Shown here: piece by piece, positions 1-9,331 of the stretch
Layout of the letters: each line of letters starts with the position of its first letter
Position numbering within the stretch: position 1 is the stretch's first letter
From: Bacteroidota bacterium
Lineage (GTDB): Bacteria; Bacteroidota; Bacteroidia; AKYH767-A; OLB10
Length of the DNA: 64,000 nt
Direction of reading: 5' to 3'
NCBI GenBank assembly: GCA_016713445.1
Contig: JADJPB010000004.1
Span: 248,001 to 312,000, forward strand
The notes under the pieces: generated by a model
Told to the model about the DNA's origin: nothing
Database searches by the model: none
The model's input: only the letters and a program-made list of their open reading frames with translations
Made by a program: the position numbers and the translations under genes

Positions 1-2
1 TA

Positions 3-239
3 GGAATTGGTGATAATACAACACCGCTTTCACTACTTCACTTACATCAGAATACAGCCTTTACCGCCACACTGTTTCATATTACCAATGCAGGAACCGG
101 AACGGCCTCTAATAATGGATTCGATATCCAGCAAGAATATGCTGGTGAAGTTTATTTTAATCAGCGCGAACTCGAATTCGTCCGTTTTCAATCGTTGAGC
201 TGTGACGATGTTGCGAGTGGGGCAATATTTAATAGTTAA
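3..239 (+). pseudogene. Truncated B-family protein, copy B1 (5' cut by window edge)
   Basis: The visible reading frame begins GIGDNTTPLSLLHLHQ and matches the interior of the fuller B copy at 2746-3702. It stops at 237-239 after SGAIFNS, where the fuller copy continues for roughly another 170 residues. The coding match ends just before a TTTAATAGTT tract that is also found downstream of copy B2. This suggests that a tandem duplication breakpoint, not a point mutation, ended the gene. The family's function is unknown. The fuller copy has a signal peptide, so it is probably secreted. The upstream part lies outside the window. Confidence 0.7.
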
Positions 240-322
240 GTATAAAATATTTCTTTAACATGTAAAATTAACTTGTTGTTTCAATTTTACATGTTTACAT
301 TTACACCTCCAACATTTGAAAC

Positions 323-1300
323 ATGAGATTTTTATTGCTCTTTCTTTTACTTGCTGCTTTTGGCCTCTCTGTAAAGGGGCAACAAAACTTGGTGCCTAAT
401 CCAAGCTTTGAGGATACGGTTTATTGTCCTTTTTACACTAATCAAATAGACGCATGCCAACAATGGATGAATTTTGGAAATTCACCGGACTATTTTAATG
501 CATGTAATAGTACTGGTCTTAATGTACCTAATTGTTCCTTCGGCTTCCAATACGCTCATAGCGGAAATGCCATGGCGGGGGTTTGTACATATTTGCCTCC
601 AAGTGCACCTTCTGCACCCAATTACAGAGAATTTATAGGTGTGAGTTTATTACAGCCATTGCAGATAGGGACGAAATATTATTTTTCATTTTATTGCAAT
701 TTCTCTTATGTATTTGGCATCGCTACAAATAAATTGGGGTTGCGATTTTCCCCACTTGCTTTTGATAGTTGTTGCCAACCACCAATCAATAATTTTGCTC
801 ACTTATTTGCAGATTCAGTACTAACTGATACAGTCGCTTGGGTTCGTCTTTCAGGTTCTTTTATAGCGGATTCTGCGTATCAGTATTTAGTAATCGGAAA
901 TTTTCACAATGATGCAAATACTGATACTTTAATGTTTGATCAAGATAATGCCGCTTATTATTTTATAGATGATGTATGTGTAAGTACTGATTCTTTATTT
1001 AATGAAGTTTGGACGGGAATTAAAAGTATTGTGAATCAATCATCGGAAGTTTCTATATATCCTAATCCGTTTCATTCAGTTATTAATATTAAAACTAAAG
1101 AGGTGAGTTTATCCCAAATAAAAATGTATTCTATTAGTGGACAATTATTGTATCACAATGAGTTTAACGATGTAAAGGAGACAACTTTAGATTTGTCTAG
1201 TCAGTTGAAACTCAATGAAGGTCTTTATATTGTTGAATTAACTTTTTCTTCTGGAATTAGATCCTATTGTAAAATCATTTATAAATCAACAAAACCATGA
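323..1300 (+). CDS. Secreted A-family protein with T9SS C-terminal sorting domain, copy A1
   Basis: This 325-residue protein starts with a signal peptide (MRFLLLFLLLAAFGLSVKGQ), followed by NLVPNPSFEDTVYCPF. That opening is typical of secreted Bacteroidota proteins with a carbohydrate-binding-like jelly-roll fold. The last 80 or so residues (SIYPNPFHSVINIKT to the end) have the YPNP motif and beta-rich pattern of the T9SS type A sorting domain, so the protein is probably exported by the type IX system and anchored at the surface. It is a paralogue of A2 (1774-2736). The stop overlaps the start of B2 by 4 bp, implying co-translation. The GTTTACATTTAC tract at 293-304 is repeated upstream of A2. 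The ligand is unknown. Confidence 0.85.
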   Translation: MRFLLLFLLLAAFGLSVKGQQNLVPNPSFEDTVYCPFYTNQIDACQQWMNFGNSPDYFNACNSTGLNVPNCSFGFQYAHSGNAMAGVCTYLPPSAPSAPNYREFIGVSLLQPLQIGTKYYFSFYCNFSYVFGIATNKLGLRFSPLAFDSCCQPPINNFAHLFADSVLTDTVAWVRLSGSFIADSAYQYLVIGNFHNDANTDTLMFDQDNAAYYFIDDVCVSTDSLFNEVWTGIKSIVNQSSEVSIYPNPFHSVINIKTKEVSLSQIKMYSISGQLLYHNEFNDVKETTLDLSSQLKLNEGLYIVELTFSSGIRSYCKIIYKSTKP

Positions 1301-1683
1301 AAAGAAGGATTTTAATATTATTGATTCTAGCTCAGATTAGCTGGTATTCAACTACCTGTTTTGCACAGGTATCTATTGATCAAAATATAGGAATTGCCGC
1401 CAACTACGTCGGGTGGGATGTAAACCAAGGTTTTCCCTTAACCATTAAACACGAAGCCCAGCAGTCTATCAACTTTCACACCTTTGCAGGCACTGGAATT
1501 CCACCTATCAACCTGCGTATGATTATTGCTGGAAATGGGAATATAGGAATTGGTGATAATACAACACCGCTTTCACTACTTCATTTACATCAGAATACAG
1601 CCTTAACCTCCACATTGTTTCATATTACCAATGCAGGAACCGGAACGGCTTTGACAGAGGGCTTTGATATACTTCAGTGTTGA
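1297..1683 (+). pseudogene. Truncated B-family secreted protein, copy B2
   Basis: There are 128 codons, beginning with a signal peptide (MKRRILILLILAQISWYSTTC, cleaved near CFAQ). The body matches the N-terminal part of the 318-residue copy B3, including RMIIAGNGNIGIGDNTTP and the LSLLHLHQNTA segment. The frame ends after ALTEGFDILQC, where B3 reads ILQQNAGPVFF and goes on. The sequence after the stop is the promoter-like flank of the next A gene. The gene is therefore a truncated duplicate. It may still be translated through its 4-bp overlap with A1. Confidence 0.75.
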
Positions 1684-1773
1684 GAAAAAGTGTTGATTTT
1701 AATAGTTGGCTCATATAAATTTTACTTGAAATACATTTCAAATTGTTTACATTTACCCTTCCTACATTTCATT

Positions 1774-2736
1774 ATGAAACAATTACTAGTTTTTGTATTG
1801 CTCGCCGTTTTTAATTCCGCTGCAAATGCGCAACTAAACCTTGTGCCCAACTCAAGTTTTGAGGATACGGTTTATTGCCCATTTAGTTTACGTCAAATAG
1901 ATGCTTGCGAACATTGGTTAAATTTTGGTAATTCTCCTGATTACTTTAATGCCTGCTCTAATCCTGCTTTTGCTGTGCCTAATTCACAATTTGGCTATCA
2001 GTACGCCCATTCTGGAAATGCATATGCAGGAGCTATTTTTTATCGCAGGCCCAACACCCCAGTAGGTCCAAATTATCGCGAATACATTGGTGTAAAGCTA
2101 TTAAGTAAATTGGTTATTGGTCAAAAATATTATGTTTCTTTTTTTGTAGTCAATGGAGGGTTACTAAACGATGCAATTGCCAATAATAAAATTGGATTAA
2201 AACTTTATACTGTTAATTTTGATAGTTCTTCTCCACCTCCCTTACTAAATACTTCAACTTTGTTTACTGATAGTATAATTATTGATACACTTAATTGGAC
2301 AAAAATAAGTGGATCTTTCATTGCGGATTCTACATACGAGTATTTAAGTATTGGCAATTTTTTTAATGATAGCTTTACAGACACCATAGAAATATTACCA
2401 TTCTTTACAAACGGATATTATTATATTGATGACGTTTGTTTAAGTACTGACTCGATTTACAATGAAACATGGACAGGAATTCATCATCAAATAAAAGACG
2501 AATTTGTAATATATATTTACCCTAATCCGTCAAATGGATTTTTATCCGTAGAATCTCCACTGCGAATAGACAACTATTCGATTTATAATATTCAAGGACA
2601 ATTGATCAATGAGGTTAAAGTTAATAAAGCTTTTTCCTTTGAAATTAATTTATCTAACAATGCAAATGGAATGTATTTATTACAGATTCAATCAACAAAA
2701 GGCATAAGTAACCATAAAATTATTTTAACTCATTAA
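1774..2736 (+). CDS. Secreted A-family protein with T9SS C-terminal sorting domain, copy A2
   Basis: The start is placed at 1774 because MKQLLVFVLLAVFNSAANAQ is a clean signal peptide; an in-frame extension upstream (1690) adds residues with no export logic. The mature protein begins LNLVPNSSFEDTVYCPF and aligns with A1 over its whole length. It ends in a T9SS sorting domain (YIYPNPSNGFLSVES onward). Length is 320 residues. It is followed after 9 bp by B3, repeating the A-B gene order. Predicted location is the cell surface; function is unknown. Confidence 0.85.
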   Translation: MKQLLVFVLLAVFNSAANAQLNLVPNSSFEDTVYCPFSLRQIDACEHWLNFGNSPDYFNACSNPAFAVPNSQFGYQYAHSGNAYAGAIFYRRPNTPVGPNYREYIGVKLLSKLVIGQKYYVSFFVVNGGLLNDAIANNKIGLKLYTVNFDSSSPPPLLNTSTLFTDSIIIDTLNWTKISGSFIADSTYEYLSIGNFFNDSFTDTIEILPFFTNGYYYIDDVCLSTDSIYNETWTGIHHQIKDEFVIYIYPNPSNGFLSVESPLRIDNYSIYNIQGQLINEVKVNKAFSFEINLSNNANGMYLLQIQSTKGISNHKIILTH

Positions 2737-2745
2737 CAAAAAAAT

Positions 2746-3702
2746 ATGAAAACTAAACTAATACAAGTATTAGGTATCATTATTATGCTACTTTTTACAA
2801 ATAACAAATTGTATTCTCAAATAACAACCTTAAACACTTTTGGTGGAGCTCCTGGTGACTTTGCTGGCTGGTCACAAGGTTCATCTTTAAACTTCGACAT
2901 CGTTAACGAAGATGCCTTTCCAATCAAATTCTACACTAGTGGTGGTCCGGGCAGCGGTGGTATTTGGAACAACCTCCGTATGATAATAGCAGGCAATGGC
3001 AATGTTGGAGTAGGGAACAACACTACGCCGCTTTCCTTGTTTCATTTGCATCAGAGTGCTGCTAGTACTTCAACCTTGTTTCATTTAACAAATGTCGGAA
3101 CAGGTACGGCTTTGACAGAGGGCTTTGATATACTTCAGCAAAATGCAGGTCCCGTGTTTTTTAATCAGAATGAACTGGATTTTATTCGGTTTCAGTCTAT
3201 CAGTAATGCTGGTGTATTAGGAGGTGCTACATTAAGAAGGCGGTTAGACATAAGTACTTATAACTTCCCTTCAATTTCCGGATTGCATGATCGCACAAGA
3301 GTTTGGATTGCTGGCGATTTTCCTTTTGCTGGTCAGGCATTATCACTTTTAACAATAGGTGGAAATTATCCTGCTTTAACTCATGGCCATCGCAATTGGA
3401 TGGACTATGGGACACTTGTGATAGGCGGGTCGGACAATGTATATTTTGGCATCAAGAATGAAGATCCAGACATTGCATTATATAACGACCATAATGATGC
3501 AGTAATTTCCTGGGGAGATAATACGTTAGTACCTGATAACCTTAATGACATCCGATTTATTTTTACCACAGAAATGGGTACAACATCCGGTATTAGTAGT
3601 CAACAGGATGGGCAAGAAATGGCGCGGATCAGTTGGAATGGTAATTTTGGAATTGGAAATTTCTATAATCATCCTGGAGTTGGAGCAGGGCGAAGCATCT
3701 AA
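2746..3702 (+). CDS. B-family secreted protein, longest copy (B3), 3' end replaced by a dispersed repeat
   Basis: The protein has 318 residues with a signal peptide (cleaved near NKLYSQ). The body contains RMIIAGNGNVGVGNNTTP and then a glycine- and asparagine-rich, beta-like region. I do not recognise a named domain. There is no T9SS sorting domain at the C-terminus. The frame runs into a dispersed palindromic repeat from about 3687 and stops inside it (GVGAGRSI, stop at 3700-3702). Even this copy therefore probably lacks its native C-terminus. Its place behind A2 suggests A and B proteins are made together. Confidence 0.7.
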   Translation: MKTKLIQVLGIIIMLLFTNNKLYSQITTLNTFGGAPGDFAGWSQGSSLNFDIVNEDAFPIKFYTSGGPGSGGIWNNLRMIIAGNGNVGVGNNTTPLSLFHLHQSAASTSTLFHLTNVGTGTALTEGFDILQQNAGPVFFNQNELDFIRFQSISNAGVLGGATLRRRLDISTYNFPSISGLHDRTRVWIAGDFPFAGQALSLLTIGGNYPALTHGHRNWMDYGTLVIGGSDNVYFGIKNEDPDIALYNDHNDAVISWGDNTLVPDNLNDIRFIFTTEMGTTSGISSQQDGQEMARISWNGNFGIGNFYNHPGVGAGRSI

Positions 3703-3720
3703 TTTCGAAGCCTCGCGACC
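3687..3720. repeat. Dispersed palindromic repeat, copy 1
   Basis: This segment (GCAGGGCGAAGCATC, then CGAAGCCTCGCGA at 3706-3718) is nearly the reverse complement of 9354-9396. The CGAAGCCTCGCGA core recurs at 44928-44942. It supplies the stop codon of B3 and abuts the 3' end of the convergent gene on the minus strand, as expected for a REP-like intergenic element. Confidence 0.7.
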
Positions 3721-3725
3721 AACAA

Positions 3726-5216
3726 CTACACCTCAAACTTCACCAAAAACAATCGCTTCTTCGTCACCGCCGGACAAACAAAAGTATTTTCATCCACTTG
3801 CTTTCCGGCACGGGGTAAAATGGATATACTATCACTTTTTTGCTGATTCTTTTTACTTTTCATTTCACCACTCGGATCAATGGAGTTTCCTGTGATCTCA
3901 TTACTACGACCAATATCATTATTGTAAATGATGGTGAGCTCATCTGGTGTTAAAACAGTATTGAAAGATGAATATAATCCTTCATCATCCATCGATGTTT
4001 GCTCCTTTCGAATGAGCTGACTCCAATGAACAGATCCATCTGCATTGACAGAAAGAGTAAGGATGTTGTCAAAATGAAATTCTAGTCTACGATTAAATGT
4101 TTGCGTGAAGTAATCATAAAAACTATATTCACTTAAGTAAGCAGCTTCCGCAATGATGATAGCTCCGCCGTCATTTCTTGGAATTACATTGCGAATAGGG
4201 TAGCTGATTAAACTTGCGCCACTGCCCGTGTTTCTTTGTCCAATAAATTTTAATTGGGCTTCGTTGTTTAATTTCCCACTGTTAATTTTTAATCCTTCTT
4301 TGCTACCTAACGGTAACGTTGCATAAAGTAAACTCGCCCCTGCGAAGGAAGTTTGATCGGAAAAAAAACCAGTGATGATGGCTTTATTGTTTACTTTATC
4401 GATGACTAATGCAGCCTCGTTCATGTATTGATCTACTCTGTTGAAATCATACTCAGTCATTTTGTTTTCCTGTTTGTTTACATGGAAAATTTTGTATTGA
4501 CGTAATCTGCTTTTCTTGCTTTCGGATATATCTTTTGTAAATGCTAAGAATAAAAGATCTTCGGAATTGCTTATAGCAAATTCACTTAACTCTGCATTTT
4601 TTGCAGGATAATTTATTTCTGATTTAAATTGAAAGGAAACTTTGAACGAATCATTAACACAACAATAATGGATTTGAATATTTCCACTTCCTGCTTCTTC
4701 AGTGGCAACACCTAAAAAACGTCGGTTGGGCGAAATAACTAATCGTGGTTTCGCAAGTTCAGCTGATTTGGTAATGGAGTGTGTGTAGACTTTTAATCCG
4801 TTTACTTCGTATTCTCCTTTACCATTTAACACGCTTAAATATAGCTGAAACTCTCCGCTCGATCGCGGTTGTAAACTGGTAATGATAACAGGCTTTTCGT
4901 TGAAAAATCCAATACTTTCTAAAGACCCTCCGGATGGAATTGCATCAATGGTTTTTCTCCACTTAGGTTGTAAATCGTAACCAAAATAACTGATTTCATA
5001 TTTTCTTGATTTTAATCCGAAGCGATCTCTACTCGATTCTAAAGATAGATTACTCATCAAAATATAAATCCCATCTTCATCCTGCCCAATTACTTTTGCA
5101 TAGTCGAATCCATTATTGTCAATATTGTCCGGCGATAGTTGTACCGCTTGCGACCAACTAAATTGGGAAAGACATGCGAAGAAGAGAAGAAGGAAATATT
5201 TTAGAGTGGGTTTCAT
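3726..5216 (-). CDS. Secreted protein of unknown function
   Basis: The protein has 496 residues, uninterrupted, with a signal peptide (MKPTLKYFLLLFFACLSQFSWSQ). The body is beta-rich with repeated strand patterns and Lys/Glu-rich loops. This resembles a propeller-like periplasmic or outer-membrane-associated protein, but I recognise no catalytic motif. The start lies 8 bp after the stop of the metallo-beta-lactamase-fold gene, so it is the last gene of the gldB operon. Its 3' end stops against dispersed repeat copy 1. A link to gliding or envelope function is suggested only by position. Confidence 0.75.
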   Translation of the reverse strand: MKPTLKYFLLLFFACLSQFSWSQAVQLSPDNIDNNGFDYAKVIGQDEDGIYILMSNLSLESSRDRFGLKSRKYEISYFGYDLQPKWRKTIDAIPSGGSLESIGFFNEKPVIITSLQPRSSGEFQLYLSVLNGKGEYEVNGLKVYTHSITKSAELAKPRLVISPNRRFLGVATEEAGSGNIQIHYCCVNDSFKVSFQFKSEINYPAKNAELSEFAISNSEDLLFLAFTKDISESKKSRLRQYKIFHVNKQENKMTEYDFNRVDQYMNEAALVIDKVNNKAIITGFFSDQTSFAGASLLYATLPLGSKEGLKINSGKLNNEAQLKFIGQRNTGSGASLISYPIRNVIPRNDGGAIIIAEAAYLSEYSFYDYFTQTFNRRLEFHFDNILTLSVNADGSVHWSQLIRKEQTSMDDEGLYSSFNTVLTPDELTIIYNNDIGRSNEITGNSIDPSGEMKSKKNQQKSDSISILPRAGKQVDENTFVCPAVTKKRLFLVKFEV

Positions 5217-5224
5217 AAGCGAAG

Positions 5225-5868
5225 TTAAGGATACGTAGCTAAAAACGGATTGTTTACTTTTTCAAATTCAATACTCGTCTCCGGACCGTGTCCGGGATAT
5301 ACAATAGTTTTTCCAGGTAAAATAAATAGCTTTTCCCGAATGCTGCTTAGTAGTGTATCCATATCACCGCCCGGCAAATCCGTTCTTCCAATGCTCTGTG
5401 AAAATAATACATCTCCGCCAATTAAGGCATCACTCTCTTTATGCCAAAAACAAATACTGCCTGGACTATGTCCTGGCGCATGAATCATTTCTAATTGACT
5501 ATTGCCAAATTTAATGGATTTACCCTCTTGTAAAGTGGTGAGTGGGGTTGGAGAAGCTTCCATAAAGATTCCATAAACCTGACCATATTGCAGGCAAGCG
5601 GCTAAAAGCTTTTCTTCTAATTCGTGAATCTGCGGTTGTAAATGAAATGCTTCTCCTACAAATTTATTTCCTAATACATGATCAATATGGCAATGCGTGT
5701 TGAGCAGATGTACTGGTTTTAATTTTTGTGATTGAATAAAATCAAAAGTTCTTCTTTCTCTTCGGGATCATAACATCCTGGATCTATAATTACGCATTCT
5801 AAAGTATCGTCGTACAATACATATGTATTTTCCTGAAAGGGATTAAACGTAAATCGTGCAATTTTCAT
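5225..5868 (-). CDS. Metallo-beta-lactamase-fold hydrolase (glyoxalase II-like), frameshifted
   Basis: Restored, this is a protein of about 214 residues. The N-terminal part reads MKIARFTFNPFQENTYVLY up to IIDPGCYDP. After a frameshift come the metal-binding motif THCHIDH and the downstream GHSPGSICFW, GGDVLF and YPGHGPET segments. Together these supply the usual two-zinc ligands of glyoxalase II-type thioester hydrolases. The break lies at about 5744-5748, where one T is missing from a T run (CTTTTGATTTT); adding it joins the two frames exactly. The start codon overlaps the gldB stop by 1 bp (TAATG). Substrate is not predictable; cytoplasmic. Confidence 0.85.
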
Positions 5869-6929
5869 TAGGAAGGAATATTCTTTTTGGGTTTGTAAGA
5901 TGAGGTTGATAAAATGAATTGAGCGTTTTTCTCGTTAAACAATTGTTGTAAGCTAATTTGTGGATGCCCTTGCATGTAGGGAGCGTACAATCTGCCAACC
6001 AATGAATGCTCCCAGTCGAGCTGGCGATTCTTTCGGAAAACCGTTTGTGCTGTTTCCATCATGAATGTACTTCATATAAATTTTAGGATTGATATTATAC
6101 AATAACTCCTGCTCAATGAAAAATGCCCAAATTTGTTCTTCATGATCTTGAGCCCATTTCAATTGAGAAACAGAATAACCTGTTTTAATTGTGTCGTGTG
6201 TTTCTGGAGAAAGAACATCCATTGCATAGAGGAGTTTACCCTGAAATATCATTTGTGATAAACAATTTTTTTGTGCGCTGTCATCTAAAAATTCACTTTC
6301 TAACCACCCCCTTACCATATCATTCAAGATATATTCAGGTTCGAGTTTTTTCATCATGTATTGAGGCAATTGTAAACTTGGGTAATACTTGTAATTTTTC
6401 CCAAATAAAAATGCAATCCTACGCCTAAAGTACTATCCATGGTCATCACATTGCTAAACGGAGAAATATAGGTCATGATATTGGGAGCTTTCTTATCAGG
6501 GAAACCAACTTTATATCGATCAAAAACTAAGGATAAATCATGCTCCAACCAACTTAGATCCGTAAACTTTTTTTTACAGTCCATGAAAATTTCATGGATG
6601 TATTGGTCCTTTAAGTACTGATTCAAATTGATCGCGATTTCAGCATCGAGGGGTTTTCTCTTGGAAGGCGGAATAATGGACGCTAATTGAACACACCATA
6701 ATTCAAAGAAATCACCGTATTTGGTACGCAACTCGCTAATTTTAGCCGTGTCAGGGGCTACGTTATTATTTAATAAATCATATTCAAACCTTATGAGGTT
6801 TACTTCTTTGACCTCTTTGGAAACTTCAATAGGTGCGGGTTTTTTATCATCCTTGCCGTTTTGTCCACAACCATAGGTCAATAAGATCAAAGTCAAAAGA
6901 AGAAATGCTGAATTGATTTTGTGTATCAT
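5868..6929 (-). CDS. gldB: Gliding motility lipoprotein GldB, with two frameshifts
   Basis: The start gives a lipoprotein signal (LLTLILLTYGCGQNG, lipobox cysteine at residue 21). The segments DLSLVFDRYKVGFPDKKAP, STLGVGLHFYLG, LLYAMDVLSPE, KWAQDHEEQIWAFF, ESPARLGAFIGWQIVRS and the SYKPKK end follow the order seen in GldB. GldB is needed for gliding and T9SS-related functions in Flavobacterium. Two breaks: near 6385 an A is missing from an A run (restoring GKNYKYYPSLQLPQYMM), and near 5985 there is an extra C (restoring IVRSYMQGHPQ). The gene is first in an operon with the hydrolase and the 496-residue protein. The start lies 22 bp from a divergent barrel gene. Confidence 0.85.
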
Positions 6930-6951
6930 TGTACTACTAATTCAAATGGTA

Positions 6952-7593
6952 ATGCGCAAACTTATCTTAATTTTATTTATCGGGCTTGTCTTTCCCGTAA
7001 TTTCAAAGGCACAAGATCAGAAATTTCACTTCGGATTTAAAATCACACCGAGCATGGCATGGATTAAACCCGATCAAAAAAATCTCGAACGTGAGGGTTA
7101 TCGCCTTGGCTTTACTTATGGGGTTCAAACGGAGTTTAGATTGTCCGATAATTATGCTTTTGCTACCGGTGCTCAAATGTCTTATCGTGGTGGGAAGTTA
7201 AGTATAGATGGAGGAACAGATAGCCTTGGGAACAACCTTCCAAATGAATCGATAACGTTCAAAGTGCAGTATGTTGAAATTCCGTTAACTATTAAAATGC
7301 TTACCAATCAATTTAATAAGGTCCGTTATTTTGGTCAGTTTGGATTCGCTCCTGGAATGCGTATTCGTGCATTAAAGGAAGTCGGTAGTGAAGACAAGTT
7401 AGATGCGAAAAAGGACATCAATTTTTTTAATGTGAATATGATTATTGCTGCAGGCGTTGAATATGAAATCAGTGGCTCAACAGTTGCTTTTGGCGGAATT
7501 GAATTCAACAATGGTTTTGTGGATGTTATTGACGGCGATGGAGGCAAGGGATTTAGTAACTATTTGGGATTAAATATTGGTATACTGTTCTGA
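6952..7593 (+). CDS. Outer-membrane beta-barrel protein, PorT-family type
   Basis: Start at 6952 gives 213 residues with a signal peptide (MRKLILILFIGLVFPVISKAQ); an upstream in-frame ATG at 6913 would add residues before it. The mature part has alternating strands typical of the 8-strand PorT/OmpW-like barrels of Bacteroidota (FHFGFKITPSMAW, GFTYGVQTEFRL, GLNIGILF at the C-terminus). The T9SS component PorT belongs to this superfamily, but this could equally be a general barrel. It is divergent from gldB and followed by a clear terminator, so it is monocistronic. Confidence 0.75.
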   Translation: MRKLILILFIGLVFPVISKAQDQKFHFGFKITPSMAWIKPDQKNLEREGYRLGFTYGVQTEFRLSDNYAFATGAQMSYRGGKLSIDGGTDSLGNNLPNESITFKVQYVEIPLTIKMLTNQFNKVRYFGQFGFAPGMRIRALKEVGSEDKLDAKKDINFFNVNMIIAAGVEYEISGSTVAFGGIEFNNGFVDVIDGDGGKGFSNYLGLNIGILF

Positions 7594-7616
7594 TAATTAG
7601 AGATTAATATTAATTT

Positions 7617-7648
7617 AAGCCGGAATCTTAATGATCTCCGGCTTTTTT
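7617..7648 (+). terminator. Rho-independent terminator of the outer-membrane barrel gene
   Basis: An 8-bp perfect stem, AAGCCGGA / TCCGGCTT (7617-7624 and 7637-7644), is followed by a T run to 7648. It lies 24 bp after the barrel gene's stop and just before the nadE promoter. Confidence 0.85.
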
Positions 7649-7666
7649 ATGCCTTAGCTAATTCCG

Positions 7667-7674
7667 TACCTTTG
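7667..7674 (+). promoter_or_regulatory. Bacteroidota -7 box (TACCTTTG) of nadE
   Basis: TACCTTTG matches the Bacteroidota -7 consensus TAnnTTTG exactly. It ends only 5 bp before the nadE ATG at 7680. If used, transcription would start at or next to the start codon, giving a leaderless or nearly leaderless message. No clear -33 TTG is seen at standard spacing. Confidence 0.5.
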
Positions 7675-7679
7675 CCCCA

Positions 7680-9331
7680 ATGAAAATTGCGCTATCTCAG
7701 CTGAATTTCCGAATCGGTAATTTCACGTATAATATCGCTCGCATTTTGGACGAGATTGAAAAAGCTGAAAAGGAAAATGTCGATCTTCTCGTTTTTGCAG
7801 AGTTAGCAGTTTGTGGGTATCCACCCCTCGATTTCCTGGATTATTCTCATTTTATTGATCGATGTAAAGAAAGTATTCGAATCATCGCTGAAAATTGCCA
7901 TACCGTAACGGTAATTGTGGGTGGTCCTGCATTTAATCCTGATCCAAAAGGTAAAGATTTATTTAACGCTGCATTTGTGTTGGAAGCAGGAAAGTGAAAC
8001 ATGTTACTCATAAAACTTTGTTACCTACTTATGATGTTTTTGATGAATACAGATGGTTCGAATCGAATCGTGAGTTCAATTGTGTGGATATAAAAGGAGT
8101 TCGTATAGCCCTTACCGTTTGTGAGGATTTGTGGAACATCGATGAGGATCCGCTGTATGCATTTTGGCCGATGAAGGAATTGATTCAGCAACAACCTCAG
8201 TTGATGATTAATATTGCCGCCTCGCCTTTTAGTTACGATCATGCAGAAGGACGAAAAGCAATATTAATTAAGAATGTAAAAAGAATATAATCTTCCTTTG
8301 ATTTATGTGAATCACGTGGGAGCGCAAACCGATCTTTTGTTTGATGGGGGATCATTAATTATTGATGCTTCCGGTAACGTAAAGCATGAATTGAAATATT
8401 TTAAGGAGGATTATGCAGTTTGTAATTTTGATCCTGCGTCACAAACCTTTTCAACATTTAATTCTGAATCTAATTCCTCTTTACCAACTCTTAGAATTGA
8501 AAGAATTCATCAGGCGCTGGTGATGGGATTTATGATTATTTTAACAAGATGGGTTTTACAAAAGCAGTGTTAGGACTTTCCGGTGGAATTGATTCTGCAT
8601 TGGTTTTAGCTTTAGCTTGTGAAGCCTTAGGTCCCAAAAATGTCCATGCCGTATTAATGCCTTCTGAATTTTCAAGCGATCATTCTGTGAGCGATTCTTT
8701 GAAGATGGTACAGAATGTAGGATGCACGCATGAAGTAATTCCAATTGCACCGATGTATGATTCTTTTTTAGGGGCATTGCAATCTAGTTTTAACGGACTC
8801 CCTTTTAATATTGCAGAAGAAAATATTCAAGCACGTACACGAGGTTTAACGTTGATGGCCCTTTCGAATAAATTGGGATATATTCTTTTGAACACAAGTA
8901 ATAAAAGCGAACTGGCAGTAGGTTATGGTACCTTGTATGGTGATATGTGTGGCGGTCTTTCGGTGATTGGTGACTTGTATAAGATGGATGTGTTTGAACT
9001 TTCCAGATTCTTGAACAGAGATGAGGAAATTATTCCAAATGATATTATCAACAAACCACCCTCTGCAGAGCTTCGTCCCGGTCAGTTCGATAGCGACTCT
9101 TTGCCTCCTTACGAAGTGTTAGACGCCATTTTGCATCGATACATCGAACAAAAAAACGGTCCGGATCAAATCATTAATGATGGATTTGATGAAGCTTTAG
9201 TTTACCGGATTTTAAAATGGTAAAATAATACAGAGTGGAAACGTTTTCAATTCGCTCCTATCTTGCGCGTCACTTCGAAAGCGTTTGGTAGAGGAAGAAG
9301 AATGCCTCTTGTAGCGAAATACTTGGGGTAG
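7680..9331 (+). CDS. nadE: Glutamine-dependent NAD+ synthetase, with several frameshifts
   Basis: The restored protein is about 550 residues, normal for the two-domain enzyme that amidates nicotinic acid adenine dinucleotide using glutamine. The N-terminal nitrilase-type glutaminase shows its triad in FAELAVCGYPP (Glu), KTLLPTYDVFDE (Lys) and TVCEDLW (Cys). The ATP-pyrophosphatase domain has SGGIDSAL. Frame breaks occur near 7996 (one G lost), 8270-8285, 8527-8532, and a compensating pair at 9216-9230 that creates a false stop. The true C-terminus reads WKRFQFAPILRVTSKAFGRG and ends at 9329-9331. Such an essential enzyme is unlikely to be a pseudogene, so consensus error is the simplest reading. 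In flavobacteria nadE is commonly near gldB, as here. Confidence 0.9.

Noticed and set aside
3545..3895. 116-residue plus-strand frame
   Set aside because: It runs out of frame through B3, the dispersed repeat and the antisense of the 496-residue gene.
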